Program-made: the position numbers and the translations under genes
Part shown: positions 45,432 to 55,728 of the stretch, one piece after another
Layout: each line of letters opens with the position of its first letter
Numbering within the stretch: the first letter of the stretch is position 1
Assembly (NCBI GenBank): GCA_910583845.1
Contig: CAJUAB010000006.1
Location: 1 to 64,000 of the forward strand
Direction of reading: 5' to 3'
Source of the DNA: an uncultured Acetatifactor sp.
GTDB taxonomy: Bacteria > Bacillota > Clostridia > Lachnospirales > Lachnospiraceae
Length of the DNA: 64,000 nucleotides
The notes under the pieces: generated by a model
The model's database searches: none
The model's input: the letters and a program-made list of their open reading frames with translations, nothing else
What the model was told of the DNA's origin: nothing

Positions 45432-47558
45432 ATGAGAACAGAAAAAATATTGTGCGCGGGGCTTTTTATACTGATGATGGCAGGACTCGTTTCCTGCGGA
45501 AACGCCATGGAGGCAAATCAGGTTCCCCAAGAACCTGTGGATTCTTACAGAGTGGAGAGAGAAGCGGTGGTGGATCTGGACGAGATGTCCCTGCCAGAGT
45601 GTTATGTGACAGAGCGGCATATTTACTACATAGAAGAAAATGGCATATGGATGCGGGAGCTGGCGCAGGATACGGAGCCGGTCTGCGTCTGTCCGCCTGC
45701 GGAGAATGAAATTTTGCTGACATTCACCATGACCGGGGCGGGAAATGTGATTGCGGCGGTGAGGGACAGGGAGCAGGGGCGTACCTGGCTGAGAAAAACA
45801 GATCAAAAAGGAGAAGTGATCTGGGAGAGCGAATTTCCGGAAAGGCAGGAGGATTTTCACATTTCCCATATTCTCGAAGGAAGCGACGGCAGAATCTATG
45901 CGGCCTCTTCTCAGGAACTTTTTCTGTGGAGCATGCTGGGAAAATTAGAAAGATGTCTCACAGTCAGGGGGGAACTGATCCAGCAGCTGGCGGATGTCGG
46001 TGAGGGAAGACTTGCCGTGCTGCAATACAGGCAGAAAGGGCAGACGCTTACAGTATATCAGGGGGCGGATGGAAAGGAAGTGCTCCAAAAGGATTTCCGG
46101 ACAGGACGGCAATGGTTTGACGGAGGACTGTATTATCCGGCGGATTCGGTGCTGGCACAATATCATTGGGACAGTGACAGCAGCCAGCCGGTGCTGGATT
46201 TTACGGATTGCGGCGTTATTGTTTCGGACATCCGGCTTCTCCGTCCCCTGGGAGAAAAAAGGTTTCTGATCGGCTGCGCGGAGGAGGGGGGAGAGGGTAT
46301 CCGGTTTGCCTGGCTCACTTCTGACGAAGAAGGCCGTGGGGAGACAGGGAAGGAAGAGAAAAACAGGACACAGCTGGTGATTGCCACATTCAATCCCCAG
46401 AATCTGCAGGCCAGCATAGTGAGATTTAATCGCTCGCAGGAAGAATACGAGATGATCACAAAGGACTTCGGTACAGTGGATACAGAGGATCTCTACGCCT
46501 ATATTGGAGAACTGGACAGATTCAACGCCTGTATCTCGTCCGCCGGCGCCCCGGATCTTATAGATATAAACGGCACAGGGGATTATCATGATTACGCGGA
46601 CAGGGGGTATCTGTTGGACTTGACAGATTATATCAGGGAAAGCGGGAAAATCCGCAGGGATGATATTCTTCCAAGGGTCTGGGAGGATATGGCCGTGGAC
46701 GGAAAGCTGTACACCGTGCCCAGAGTGATTCAGATCACAGCCCTGGCTTGTCCCACGGAGCTTCTGGACGGGAAGACCAGCTGGACCATAGAGGATTACC
46801 TGGAACTGCTGGAGCGGTATCCCAATGCGCTGTCGGGGAACGGGGCGTCTGTGGAAAGGGTAAAAAAGGATATTCTGCGGAAAGCCCTGTATGATGGAAT
46901 CAATGGTTTTGTGGACTGGGAAGAGGGAAAAGCCTTTTTGGATGGGGAAGAATTCCGGTCTCTGCTGAGACGCATAGAGGCCTTGGAAATAGAGGAGATC
47001 TCCCTGAGCAGGAAAGAGATGGCCCGGGAGGGAGAGACTGTGTTCTGGGAGTTATACCTGCACAGGGTCAATGAACTGTTGCAGGCGGAATACTACAGCG
47101 GACAGGAACTGACGCTGATCGGGTTCCCCGTCAGCGGCGGGGTGGAGGGGGAGAGAAGCCGAAACCATATAAGCTACAGTGAGATGCTGGGAATTCACAG
47201 CGCTTCCGGGGAAAAGGAGGCGGCCTGGGAGTATGTGGAGGAATATATGACAGGCGCGCTGCAAAAAAGCGATTTTCTCTTCAGGACCGGGAAGGAGGCT
47301 TTTGAAGAGAGAATGCGGGAGGATGTGGGGGTTGAGACGTTCACACTTGACGGGCCTCTGCCGCCGTCCACGCAGGAGGAGGCGGACAAAGTGAGGAAGG
47401 CTTTTGAAGAGGGAATATACTACTCTGCTCAAAACAAGCCGCTGCTTGACATCATAGAGGAAGAGGCGGGTGCTTATTTTGGCGGGGACAGGGAACTGGA
47501 TGATGTGGTGAAAATCATACAGAGCCGCATTCAGGTGTATTTAAACGAAAATGGTTAG
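45432..47558 (+). CDS. Extracellular solute-binding lipoprotein with N-terminal propeller-like region
   Basis: 708 aa. Lipoprotein signal (MRTEKILCAGLFILMMAGLVSC, lipobox Cys at residue 22). Residues about 40-300 show repeated short beta strands with Asp/Gly turns (SDGRIYAASSQELFLW, GRLAVLQYRQKGQTLTVY), suggesting a beta-propeller. Residues about 310-708 look like an ABC solute-binding protein of the sugar type (IATFNPQNLQASIVRFN; YLLDLTDYI; GKLYTVPR). No permease or ATPase genes are adjacent, so it is an orphan or acts as a sensor. The start at 45432 follows GGGGAG; the longer frame lacks a good box. Confidence 0.8.
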   Translation: MRTEKILCAGLFILMMAGLVSCGNAMEANQVPQEPVDSYRVEREAVVDLDEMSLPECYVTERHIYYIEENGIWMRELAQDTEPVCVCPPAENEILLTFTMTGAGNVIAAVRDREQGRTWLRKTDQKGEVIWESEFPERQEDFHISHILEGSDGRIYAASSQELFLWSMLGKLERCLTVRGELIQQLADVGEGRLAVLQYRQKGQTLTVYQGADGKEVLQKDFRTGRQWFDGGLYYPADSVLAQYHWDSDSSQPVLDFTDCGVIVSDIRLLRPLGEKRFLIGCAEEGGEGIRFAWLTSDEEGRGETGKEEKNRTQLVIATFNPQNLQASIVRFNRSQEEYEMITKDFGTVDTEDLYAYIGELDRFNACISSAGAPDLIDINGTGDYHDYADRGYLLDLTDYIRESGKIRRDDILPRVWEDMAVDGKLYTVPRVIQITALACPTELLDGKTSWTIEDYLELLERYPNALSGNGASVERVKKDILRKALYDGINGFVDWEEGKAFLDGEEFRSLLRRIEALEIEEISLSRKEMAREGETVFWELYLHRVNELLQAEYYSGQELTLIGFPVSGGVEGERSRNHISYSEMLGIHSASGEKEAAWEYVEEYMTGALQKSDFLFRTGKEAFEERMREDVGVETFTLDGPLPPSTQEEADKVRKAFEEGIYYSAQNKPLLDIIEEEAGAYFGGDRELDDVVKIIQSRIQVYLNENG

Positions 47559-47602
47559 TATTTCATCCGGTCAGATTTGCACGATAGTTATATACAGCCC
47601 GG

Positions 47603-48127
47603 CCCATTTGATCGGTGCGCCCTGCGTCCTGCACTTTCTACATTACGCCTGCTTGTCCATGCATGAACCTGCTGATGGAAGCTGTCCAAATCCGGCAGGG
47701 ATTTCCCAGGGGTGTACAGTTGCGGTTTGTTGCAGACACCCCGCGCAGGTGGGCATATTTTGACCATTATCTGATTCGGCAGGGTATATATGAAAAAATT
47801 GTTCCGCAGTACCCTGCTGTTTCGCAGGCTTTCCCCTTTTGGCTGAGTTTGTACGGCGAAGCAGGGTATATACAGAATAATTGTGCGTCAGTACCCCGCT
47901 GATGGCAAAAAAGTGGATCTGGAGCAACAATTTTTCTGTATATACCCTGATATGCGGAAAAAAATCCCTTTTTCTGCCTTCAGGGACTCCGGGCAGGGTA
48001 CTGGGATGTAATTTTTTTATATATACCCTGGTCTCTGCCTGAAACAGAGTGTTCCATATCCGTTCGTGGGAAAACGGACCTTTTTGATCATACACACAGG
48101 AAGAGAACATAACAGGATTTCCGTTTG
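47603..48127. repeat. Long non-coding repeat, copy A
   Basis: About 525 bp with a homologue at 58451-59290. It holds four modules, each bounded by CAGGGTA-type ends: F1 (47779-47817) and F2 (47861-47899) forward, R1 (ending 47949) and R2 (47993-48030) inverted, giving nested palindromes. A terminator-like stem TCCGTT/AACGGA with CCTTTTT (48057-48085) closes it. No supported gene was found in 47559-48381; the only other feature is the leuB promoter. Confidence 0.85.
47862..47949. repeat. Invertible-looking segment in repeat copy A
   Basis: A 23-bp inverted repeat (47862-47884 and 47927-47949, one mismatch) flanks 42 bp (47885-47926). The same 42 bp occurs in copy B in reverse complement (38 of 42 matches), while the surrounding sequence is collinear. 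Confidence 0.85.
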
Positions 48128-48277
48128 GGCTCTGACCTGTCCGGACCTTTTGGGGCAGATTCAGATTACATAGCCCGCTATGCGTTCGTCTTTGGTCCAA
48201 ATCCCCCACAAATATAGGCGCACATCTGAGGGTAGAGTATATAACCCAAAGTTATGAAAAATATAAACAATATGTAT

Positions 48278-48306
48278 TTGAAGAATATCAGCAGTTGTGC
48301 TATACT
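48278..48306 (+). promoter_or_regulatory. leuB promoter
   Basis: TTGAAG (48278-48283), 17 bp, TATACT (48301-48306); about 70 bp of leader before the start codon. Confidence 0.7.
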
Positions 48307-48381
48307 TTTTAAAATAGTTTTGCCCTATCCCTGAAACCGTAGTACGGAGGGGATGCCGAAAGAAGAAAGGAAGAGGAAGTT

Positions 48382-49485
48382 ATGGAAATGAATATTACCT
48401 GCATTCCCGGGGACGGAATCGGCCCGGAGATTGTTGCGGAAGCGAAAAAAGTGCTGGAAAAGGTGGCCGGAAAGTACGGCCATGTGATAAAGTTTACGGA
48501 TATTCTGATGGGCGGCGCGTCCATTGACGTACACGGCATACCTCTGACGGAGGAGGCGGTGGCGACGGCCAGGGCTGCGGACGCCGTGCTGATGGGGTCC
48601 ATCGGCGGCAACACCACCACCTCTCCCTGGTACAAGCTGCCCCCCGACAGACGGCCGGAGGCGGGGCTGCTCAAGATCCGCAAAGAGCTGAATCTGTTTG
48701 CCAATCTTCGCCCGGCGGTGCTCTATGACGAACTGGCGGCGGCCTGCCCTCTGAAAGAGGAGATCAGCAGAGCGGGGTTTGATATGATGATCATGCGGGA
48801 ACTCACCGGGGGTCTGTATTTCGGTGAGCGCAGGACCGTGGAGGAAAACGGGGTGCGCAGGGCCGTGGATACTCTGACCTACGATGAAAACGAGATCCGG
48901 CGGATTGCCATCAAGGGCTTTGACATCGCCATGAAGCGCCGTAGGAAAGTGACCAGCGTGGACAAGGCCAATGTGCTGGATTCCTCCAGACTTTGGAGAG
49001 CGGTGGTGGAAGAGGTGGCCAGGGACTATCCGGAGGTGACGCTGGAGCACATGCTGGTGGACAATTGTGCCATGCAGCTTGTAAAAGATCCCGCCCAGTT
49101 TGACGTGATCCTGACGGAGAATATGTTCGGAGATATCTTATCCGACGAGGCCAGCATGGTTACGGGGTCCATTGGGATGTTGGCCAGCGCCAGCTTAAAT
49201 GACACGAAGTTTGGTCTGTATGAGCCCAGCGGCGGTTCGGCTCCGGATATTGCGGGCAAGGGCATCGCAAATCCCATCGCCACCATTTTAAGCGCTGCCA
49301 TGATGCTGCGGTATTCCTTTGATCTGGACCGGGAGGCCGACGCGGTGGAGGCCGCGGTGAAACAGGTGCTGGCGGAAGGGTACAGGACCATCGACATTAT
49401 GCCCAAGGAGGGGGAGAACTCCGGGGGGAATATCACCCAGGTGGGCACTGTCCTGATGGGCGACCTGATCGCGGAGCGAATATAG
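48382..49485 (+). CDS. leuB: 3-isopropylmalate dehydrogenase
   Basis: 367 aa, standard. Oxidatively decarboxylates 3-isopropylmalate in leucine synthesis. Motifs: GDGIGPEIV at the N-terminus, [28 protein letters not shown] and the NAD-binding end [16 protein letters not shown]. First of a leuB-ADP-ribosylglycohydrolase-ilvD-ilvB run; leuA, leuC and leuD are not in the window. AAGAGGAAGTT precedes the ATG. Confidence 0.96.
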   Translation: MEMNITCIPGDGIGPEIVAEAKKVLEKVAGKYGHVIKFTDILMGGASIDVHGIPLTEEAVATARAADAVLMGSIGGNTTTSPWYKLPPDRRPEAGLLKIRKELNLFANLRPAVLYDELAAACPLKEEISRAGFDMMIMRELTGGLYFGERRTVEENGVRRAVDTLTYDENEIRRIAIKGFDIAMKRRRKVTSVDKANVLDSSRLWRAVVEEVARDYPEVTLEHMLVDNCAMQLVKDPAQFDVILTENMFGDILSDEASMVTGSIGMLASASLNDTKFGLYEPSGGSAPDIAGKGIANPIATILSAAMMLRYSFDLDREADAVEAAVKQVLAEGYRTIDIMPKEGENSGGNITQVGTVLMGDLIAERI

Positions 49486-49532
49486 AAAAAAGGCTGCCAG
49501 AACCAGCCTGCAGAGCAGCTGAGTGAAGTGAA

Positions 49533-50474
49533 ATGCCGGTCTGGAGGGATTTGCAATTGGACTTGAAAGACAGGATAAAATATGCAAAGCGCGCGTTGGA
49601 CGGTATCGCGCTGGGAGATTGTTTTGGACAGAGTTTTTTCATGCCTGACGAAACGGCCCGTGAAAGAATAGAGAAAAGAGAGATTGTGGACGAGCCGTGG
49701 CATTTTACCGATGACACCGTGATGGCCATCGGGATTTACCGTGTCCTGGAAAAATATGGTGAGATAGACCAGGATGTGTTGGCCAGGGTTTTCGCGAAGA
49801 ATTACGCGCTGGACTGGCATCGGGGGTATGGCGGAACGGCACATTCCATTTTGCGGAGCATAGGGGAAGGACAGAATTGGCGGGATGCCGCATCAGGAGC
49901 ATTTGATGGAATGGGGTCCATGGGGAATGGCGGCGCAATGCGCGCTGCGCCCGTAGGCGCGTATTTTGCGGATGATTTGGACAAGGCTTTGCACTATGCC
50001 AGGGCATCCGCTGAAGTGACCCATGCGCATATGGAGGGAATTGCAGGTGCCATGGCTGTTGCCGTGGCGTCGGCGCTTCTTCTGAATAAGAAGCTGGGAC
50101 GGTATCCGGGAGAGGGAGAAGCCTTTTTGCGCGATGTGGCAGAAGCATTGCCGGAAAGTGATACGAAATATAAAATTTTGTCCGCCGCATCTGTCAAAAA
50201 AGAGAGCAGTATGGATTTTGCGGTTTCCATACTTGGAAATGGAATCAGGCTGACGGCCCAGGATACCGTTCCGCTTTGTCTCTGGTGCGCGGCATATTAC
50301 TATGCTTCGCTGGAGGAGGCATTGTGGACGGCGGTTTCCGCTCTGGGAGACCGGGATACCATATGCGCCATCGTGGGAGGAATGGTTTCTCTTTTTGCGG
50401 ACGAGCTTCCGAGGCAATGGTCAGGGTATATGGAACATCCTGAAAATTCTGTTTTTTATAATGAACCTGTCTGA
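49533..50474 (+). CDS. ADP-ribosylglycohydrolase (DraG family)
   Basis: 313 aa. Metal-binding signatures of the DraG fold: GIALGDCFGQ, HFTDDTVMAIG, GNGGAMRAAPVGAY, VTHAHMEGIAGAMAVA and GDRDTICAIVGG (the last Asp-Arg-Asp-Thr in the place of the usual DxDT). The family removes ADP-ribose from proteins or nucleic acids, or acts on related metabolites. It lies between leuB and ilvD on the same strand with short gaps. ATG 49533 is used; TTG 49557 with GGAGGG 8 bp upstream is a strong alternative start (305 aa). Confidence 0.88.
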   Translation: MPVWRDLQLDLKDRIKYAKRALDGIALGDCFGQSFFMPDETARERIEKREIVDEPWHFTDDTVMAIGIYRVLEKYGEIDQDVLARVFAKNYALDWHRGYGGTAHSILRSIGEGQNWRDAASGAFDGMGSMGNGGAMRAAPVGAYFADDLDKALHYARASAEVTHAHMEGIAGAMAVAVASALLLNKKLGRYPGEGEAFLRDVAEALPESDTKYKILSAASVKKESSMDFAVSILGNGIRLTAQDTVPLCLWCAAYYYASLEEALWTAVSALGDRDTICAIVGGMVSLFADELPRQWSGYMEHPENSVFYNEPV

Positions 50475-50560
50475 AGCTGTTCCGGGCTTAAAACAGGAGG
50501 CCGGAAGCCAGGTGACAGGATTTTGTTCCCGGAAGGGATTACTGAGAGGAGGAATATTTT

Positions 50561-52225
50561 ATGATGACAAGTGACAACGCCAGAGCCGGAATGCAGCAGG
50601 CACCGGCCAGGAGCCTTTTTAATGCGCTGGGATTTACCCCGGAGGAGATGAAGAAACCCATGGTGGGGATCGTCAGCTCTTACAACGAGATCGTGCCCGG
50701 CCATATGAATATTGACAAGATCGTGGATGCCGTGAAGCTGGGTGTGGCGGAGGCGGGCGGCGTGCCTGTGGTGTTCCCCGCCATCGCCGTCTGCGATGGC
50801 ATCGCCATGGGGCATATCGGCATGAAGTATTCCCTGGTGACCCGGGATCTGATCGCGGACTCCACCGAGTGCATGGCTGTTGCCCATCAGTTTGACGCTT
50901 TGGTGATGGTGCCCAACTGCGACAAGAACGTGCCGGGCCTTCTGATGGCGGCGGCCCGCTTGAACCTGCCCACGGTGTTTGTATCCGGAGGTCCCATGCT
51001 GGCCGGGCATGTGAAGGGGCAGAAGAGAAGCCTGTCCTCCATGTTTGAGGCGGTGGGTTCCCATGCGGCGGGCACCATGACCGAGGAGGATGTATGTGAA
51101 TTTGAAAACAAGGTATGTCCCACCTGCGGCTCCTGCTCCGGCATGTATACCGCCAATTCCATGAACTGCCTGACGGAGGCGCTGGGCATGGGGCTCGCGG
51201 GCAACGGCACGATCCCGGCAGTGTATTCCGAGCGCATCAAGCTGGCGAAACACGCGGGCATGGCGGTGATGGAGCTGCTGCGGCAGAACATCCGGGCCAG
51301 AGACATTATGACCAAAGAGGCGGTTTTAAACGCGCTCACCGTAGACATGGCACTGGGATGCTCCACCAACTCCATGCTGCATCTGCCTGCCATCGCCCAT
51401 GAGATCGGCTTTGATTTTGACATCAGCTTTGCCAACCCCATCAGCGAGAAGACGCCGAATCTGTGCCACCTGGCCCCAGCAGGCCCCACTTATATGGAAG
51501 ATCTGAATGAGGCGGGCGGCGTGTACGCCGTGATGAAGGAGCTGGCGGATATCGGCCTGCTGCACACGGACTGTATGACTGTCACCGGCAGGACTATAGG
51601 AGAAAATATCGCAGGCGCTGTGAACCGTAATCCCGAGGTCATCCGTCCCGTGGAGAATCCCTACAGCAGGACCGGCGGACTGGCTGTCCTCAAGGGCAAC
51701 CTGGCTCCCGACGGCTCCGTGGTGAAGCGCTCCGCCGTGGTGGAGGAGATGATGGTGCATGAAGGCCCGGCCCGGGTTTTCGACTGCGAGGAGGATGCCA
51801 TTGAAGCCATCAAGAGCGGCAGGATCGTGGCAGGGGATGTGGTGGTGATCCGCTATGAGGGTCCCAAGGGCGGCCCCGGTATGCGGGAGATGCTCAATCC
51901 CACCTCCGCCATTGCGGGTATGGGCCTGGGCAGCAGTGTGGCGCTGATTACCGACGGCAGATTTTCCGGCGCGTCCCGGGGGGCATCCATCGGCCATGTA
52001 TCTCCGGAGGCGGCGGTGGGAGGCCCCATCGCCCTGGTGGAGGAGGGAGATATCATCCGCATTGATATCCCCGGCCTGAAGCTGGATATCAGAGTTTCCG
52101 ATGAGGAGATGGCTGCCAGGAAAGCCAGATGGCAGCCCAGAGCGCCCAAAGTGACCACGGGTTATCTGGCCCGGTATGAGAAGATGGTGACCAGCGGCAA
52201 CAGGGGAGCCATACTGGAGATCTGA
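50561..52225 (+). CDS. ilvD: Dihydroxy-acid dehydratase
   Basis: 554 aa. Dehydrates 2,3-dihydroxy acids to the keto acids of valine and isoleucine. Fe-S ligand cysteines appear in [10 protein letters not shown] and [18 protein letters not shown]; the end carries [38 protein letters not shown] precedes the start. Operon with leuB upstream and ilvB downstream. Confidence 0.97.
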   Translation: MMTSDNARAGMQQAPARSLFNALGFTPEEMKKPMVGIVSSYNEIVPGHMNIDKIVDAVKLGVAEAGGVPVVFPAIAVCDGIAMGHIGMKYSLVTRDLIADSTECMAVAHQFDALVMVPNCDKNVPGLLMAAARLNLPTVFVSGGPMLAGHVKGQKRSLSSMFEAVGSHAAGTMTEEDVCEFENKVCPTCGSCSGMYTANSMNCLTEALGMGLAGNGTIPAVYSERIKLAKHAGMAVMELLRQNIRARDIMTKEAVLNALTVDMALGCSTNSMLHLPAIAHEIGFDFDISFANPISEKTPNLCHLAPAGPTYMEDLNEAGGVYAVMKELADIGLLHTDCMTVTGRTIGENIAGAVNRNPEVIRPVENPYSRTGGLAVLKGNLAPDGSVVKRSAVVEEMMVHEGPARVFDCEEDAIEAIKSGRIVAGDVVVIRYEGPKGGPGMREMLNPTSAIAGMGLGSSVALITDGRFSGASRGASIGHVSPEAAVGGPIALVEEGDIIRIDIPGLKLDIRVSDEEMAARKARWQPRAPKVTTGYLARYEKMVTSGNRGAILEI

Positions 52226-52310
52226 CAGAAAAGTAAATGGATACCTCCGGACGGCCTGCGTCCTTAGGGCCGAAAGGAGGTATGTGTATTATCATGATGG
52301 AGGAACATAC

Positions 52311-53978
52311 ATGCAGCTGACAGGTTCGGAAATAGTAATCGAATGTCTCAAGGAACAGGGCGTGGACACCGTATTCGGTTATCCCGGCGGCACGATCCTG
52401 AATATCTATGACGCTTTATATAAGCACAGCGGCGAAATCCGGCATGTGCTCACCAGCCATGAGCAGGGGGCGGCCCACGCGGCGGACGGTTATGCCAGAG
52501 CCACGGGAAAAGTGGGTGTCTGTATGGCCACCAGCGGCCCCGGCGCCACCAACCTGGTGACGGGGATCGCCACGGCCTATATGGATTCCGTGCCCCTGGT
52601 GGCCATCACCGCCAATGTAAATCTCCCCCTGCTGGGCAAGGACACCTTTCAGGAGGTGGATATCGCCGGAGTGACCATGCCCATCACCAAACATGGCTAT
52701 ATCGTGAAAAATGTGGAGATTCTGGCGGACACCCTGCGCAGGGCGTTTCACATTGCCAGAAGCGGCCGCCCCGGCCCGGTGCTGGTGGATATCACCAAGG
52801 ATGTGACGGCGGCTCTGTGCGAGTATACGCCGGTGCGGCCCCGGGAAATGGAGAGGATCAATCGCTTCACGCAGCAGGAACTGGACCGGGCGGTGGAACT
52901 GATCAGCCAGGCCAGCCGTCCCTACATCTATCTGGGGGGCGGCGCGGTGATCTCCGGCGCGTCTCGGGAGGTGGCCCGCTTTGCGGAGCTGGCGGATGCT
53001 CCGGTCTGTGACACGCTGATGGGGAAGGGGGCGTTTGACGGCAACAGTCCCCGCTATACCGGCATGATCGGGATGCACGGCACCAAGACGTCCAATCTGG
53101 GCGTGAGCCAGTGCGACCTGCTGATCGCCCTGGGCGCCAGATTCTCCGACCGGGTGACCGGCAATCCCAAAAAATTCGCGGAAGGCGCCAAAATACTTCA
53201 CATTGACATTGATGTGGCGGAGATCAACAAAAATATACGGGTGGATGCCTCCCTGATCGGAGACCTAAGGAGTGTGCTCTCCGCTGTCAACGAGAAGCTG
53301 GAGCCGCAGACGCATCCGGAGTGGATGAAGCAGATTCAGGATTTAAAGAGCAGGTATCCGCTGAAATATGATGGGGAAAAACTGTCCTGCCCCTATGTGA
53401 TAGAGGAGATTGACCGGATGACAAAGGGGGAGGCTGTCATCACCACCGATGTGGGCCAGCATCAGATGTGGGCGGCCCAGTACTATCATTATACACAGCC
53501 CCGCACATTCCTCTCTTCCGGGGGGCTGGGGACTATGGGGTACGGCCTGGGGGCCTGTATCGGCGCGCAGGTGGGCCAGCCGGATAAGATCTGCGTCAAT
53601 ATCGCCGGTGACGGGTGCTTCCGCATGAATATGAATGAGCTTGCCACCGCCAGCCGTTACAATATTCCCATCATACAGGTGGTCATCAACAACCATGTGC
53701 TGGGGATGGTGCGCCAGTGGCAGACCCTGTTTTACGGAAAGCGGTATTCCCAGACTGTTTTGAACGATAAAGTGGACTTCTGCAAAGTGGCGGAGGGTCT
53801 GGGCTGCAAGGCGATCCGGGTGACGGAAAAGGAGGAGTTCGCTCCCGCGTTCCAGGAGGCGCTGGCCCTGAAAGCCCCGGTGCTGATTGAGTGCGTGATC
53901 CCGGAGGACGACAAGGTATTTCCCATGGTGCCCGCAGGAGCGCCGATCAACGAGGTATTTGACGGGGATGACCTGTAG
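52311..53978 (+). CDS. ilvB: Acetolactate synthase large subunit
   Basis: 555 aa. ThDP enzyme condensing pyruvate to acetolactate, the first shared step of branched-chain synthesis. ThDP-binding Glu lies in LTSHEQGAAHAADGYARATG; the pyrimidine/Mg motif is GDGCFRMNMNELATASRYNIPIIQVVINN. GGAGGAACATAC places the start at 52311. The small regulatory subunit gene ilvN is not adjacent; the gap before ilvB has a hairpin pairing ATACCTCC with GGAGGTAT. Confidence 0.96.
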   Translation: MQLTGSEIVIECLKEQGVDTVFGYPGGTILNIYDALYKHSGEIRHVLTSHEQGAAHAADGYARATGKVGVCMATSGPGATNLVTGIATAYMDSVPLVAITANVNLPLLGKDTFQEVDIAGVTMPITKHGYIVKNVEILADTLRRAFHIARSGRPGPVLVDITKDVTAALCEYTPVRPREMERINRFTQQELDRAVELISQASRPYIYLGGGAVISGASREVARFAELADAPVCDTLMGKGAFDGNSPRYTGMIGMHGTKTSNLGVSQCDLLIALGARFSDRVTGNPKKFAEGAKILHIDIDVAEINKNIRVDASLIGDLRSVLSAVNEKLEPQTHPEWMKQIQDLKSRYPLKYDGEKLSCPYVIEEIDRMTKGEAVITTDVGQHQMWAAQYYHYTQPRTFLSSGGLGTMGYGLGACIGAQVGQPDKICVNIAGDGCFRMNMNELATASRYNIPIIQVVINNHVLGMVRQWQTLFYGKRYSQTVLNDKVDFCKVAEGLGCKAIRVTEKEEFAPAFQEALALKAPVLIECVIPEDDKVFPMVPAGAPINEVFDGDDL

Positions 53979-54232
53979 AACCGCATTCTACATTTCAGGT
54001 CGGCTGCGGGAGAAAGGGAATCCGGTCCGCAGCCGGGGACGCGCGAAAAACGGGCATGCGTCTGCGGCGTCAGAATGTGAGCAGAATCAATAGAACATGT
54101 ATGACGAAAAGGGCACCGGTAAGGCGTATGCCGCATATTAATAAGGAATAAAGCTGCGCGCCGCCCACAGGACTGCGCCGCGCGGAGGGGTGCCGGGAAG
54201 GGTTGGCCTTTTCGGCGTGATGGTGATTTGCA

Positions 54233-55633
54233 ATGAAGAAAATGCTTCGCATATGCCTGCTGACCGTATTGTGTATGATTTTTGTGACTCTGGGCGGATT
54301 TCTGGCCCTGACCTGGTACTATGGCAGAACCTTTGTGGTCAATACCTGGATCAATGGCATATACTGCACCGGCATGACAGTGGAAGAGGTAAACAGCGAG
54401 CTGGTGCGCAATATGGAAATGCCGGAGCTGACGATTATAGACGGGGAAGGACAGAGCTGGCCGCTGGATCTGTCTCTGGCGGATTACCGGGTGGATTACA
54501 CGGACAGCTTACGGACATACCTGCGCAGAAGGCAGAGCTCCTGGCTGAGTCAGGAGGAGATGACGGAACAGCATTTGTTTCCCCAGGCAATCTGGAGCCA
54601 TGAGAAACTCAGAGAGTTGGTGGCAGACATGGACTGGGTGCGTGAGGAACGGGAGCGGAGCACGGCGGTGGAAATCCGCGCAGGACAGGAAGGGGAATCT
54701 CCCTATATCCTTTATGACGGGAAAAGCGGTCGGTTGGATACGGAAAAACTCTGTGAATATGTACAGCAGTGTCTGGAACGCGGAATTTACCAGGTGCAGG
54801 TCCGTCAGGGGGATTGCTATGAAGACCTGGAGGATACAGCGGCGGATATGCTGCAAAGAACGCGTTACGGGAAGCTGCAGTCCTTTTTGCAGGGCAATCT
54901 GATCTATGACATGGGGGCGCAGCAGATGGAACTGACGCCGGAGACGATGGCCTCTTTTCTGCAAAAAGACAGTGCGGGCTATCCCGTCTGGGAGCGGGAG
55001 GAACTTTTGGTCAGCCCGGGCCATATCCGGGAATGGGTGGAGCAGCTGGCGGAGCAATATGACACGGTGGGCACTGCCAGAGATTTTCAGACCACGGAGG
55101 GCCGGGTGGTGCAGGTGACATACAAGACTTATGGCACACAGCTGGATGTGGAAGCGGAGGTGCAATTTCTTGCGGAGGAGCTCCTGCGTGAGCGCAGCAG
55201 GCCTGTGACGCATCAGCCGGCCTATGTGCAGGAGGGCTTTTGCAGAGGCCTGGACGATATCGGGGATACTTATGTTGAAGTGGATATGGGACAGCAGCGT
55301 ATGTACTATTACCGGGACGGCGAGTGTCTGATTTCCGTGGATGTGGTCACGGGAAATGCCCGCCGCGGATGGAATACCCCGGAGGGGATCAATTTTGTAT
55401 ATGCAAAACAGAAGAACCGTGTTCTGCGGGGGGAGGGATATGCCAGCCCCGTGAAATACTGGATGCCGGTGGTGGGAAATGTGGGGATTCATGACGCCGA
55501 CTGGCGCAGGGATTTCGGCGGGGAGATCTACCTGACAAACGGTTCCCATGGCTGCATCAACACCCCTCCGGAGGTGATGGGAGAATTTTACGAACTGGTG
55601 GAAAAGGGAACTCCCGTAATTATGTTTTACTGA
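54233..55633 (+). CDS. L,D-transpeptidase with peptidoglycan-binding domains
   Basis: 466 aa. N-terminal membrane anchor (about residues 5-27), then a PG_binding_4/VanW-type region (from YCTGMTVEEVNSEL; a second one ending near residue 330) and a C-terminal YkuD domain (about 345-466). Catalytic pattern: GNVGIHDADW followed by NGSHGCINTPPEV, with the nucleophile Cys in SHGC. It forms 3-3 cross-links or anchors proteins in the wall, outside the membrane. The 254-bp gap before it contains a GC-rich hairpin (about 54001-54035) after ilvB but no gene. Confidence 0.92.
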   Translation: MKKMLRICLLTVLCMIFVTLGGFLALTWYYGRTFVVNTWINGIYCTGMTVEEVNSELVRNMEMPELTIIDGEGQSWPLDLSLADYRVDYTDSLRTYLRRRQSSWLSQEEMTEQHLFPQAIWSHEKLRELVADMDWVREERERSTAVEIRAGQEGESPYILYDGKSGRLDTEKLCEYVQQCLERGIYQVQVRQGDCYEDLEDTAADMLQRTRYGKLQSFLQGNLIYDMGAQQMELTPETMASFLQKDSAGYPVWEREELLVSPGHIREWVEQLAEQYDTVGTARDFQTTEGRVVQVTYKTYGTQLDVEAEVQFLAEELLRERSRPVTHQPAYVQEGFCRGLDDIGDTYVEVDMGQQRMYYYRDGECLISVDVVTGNARRGWNTPEGINFVYAKQKNRVLRGEGYASPVKYWMPVVGNVGIHDADWRRDFGGEIYLTNGSHGCINTPPEVMGEFYELVEKGTPVIMFY

Positions 55634-55660
55634 CGGATGCGCAGTATTTTAACAAAGTAG

Positions 55661-55689
55661 TTGACTAAAGCACAGTTTAGGGATAAAAT
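55661..55689 (+). promoter_or_regulatory. serC promoter
   Basis: TTGACT (55661-55666), 17 bp, TAAAAT (55684-55689). Confidence 0.8.
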
Positions 55690-55728
55690 AAGGGAATCTG
55701 TAAAGATCTGAATAAGGAGGAAAAGGAA

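Noticed and set aside
52226..52310. Terminator between ilvD and ilvB
   Set aside because: The hairpin (ATACCTCC/GGAGGTAT) has no T-run, so read-through within the operon is expected.
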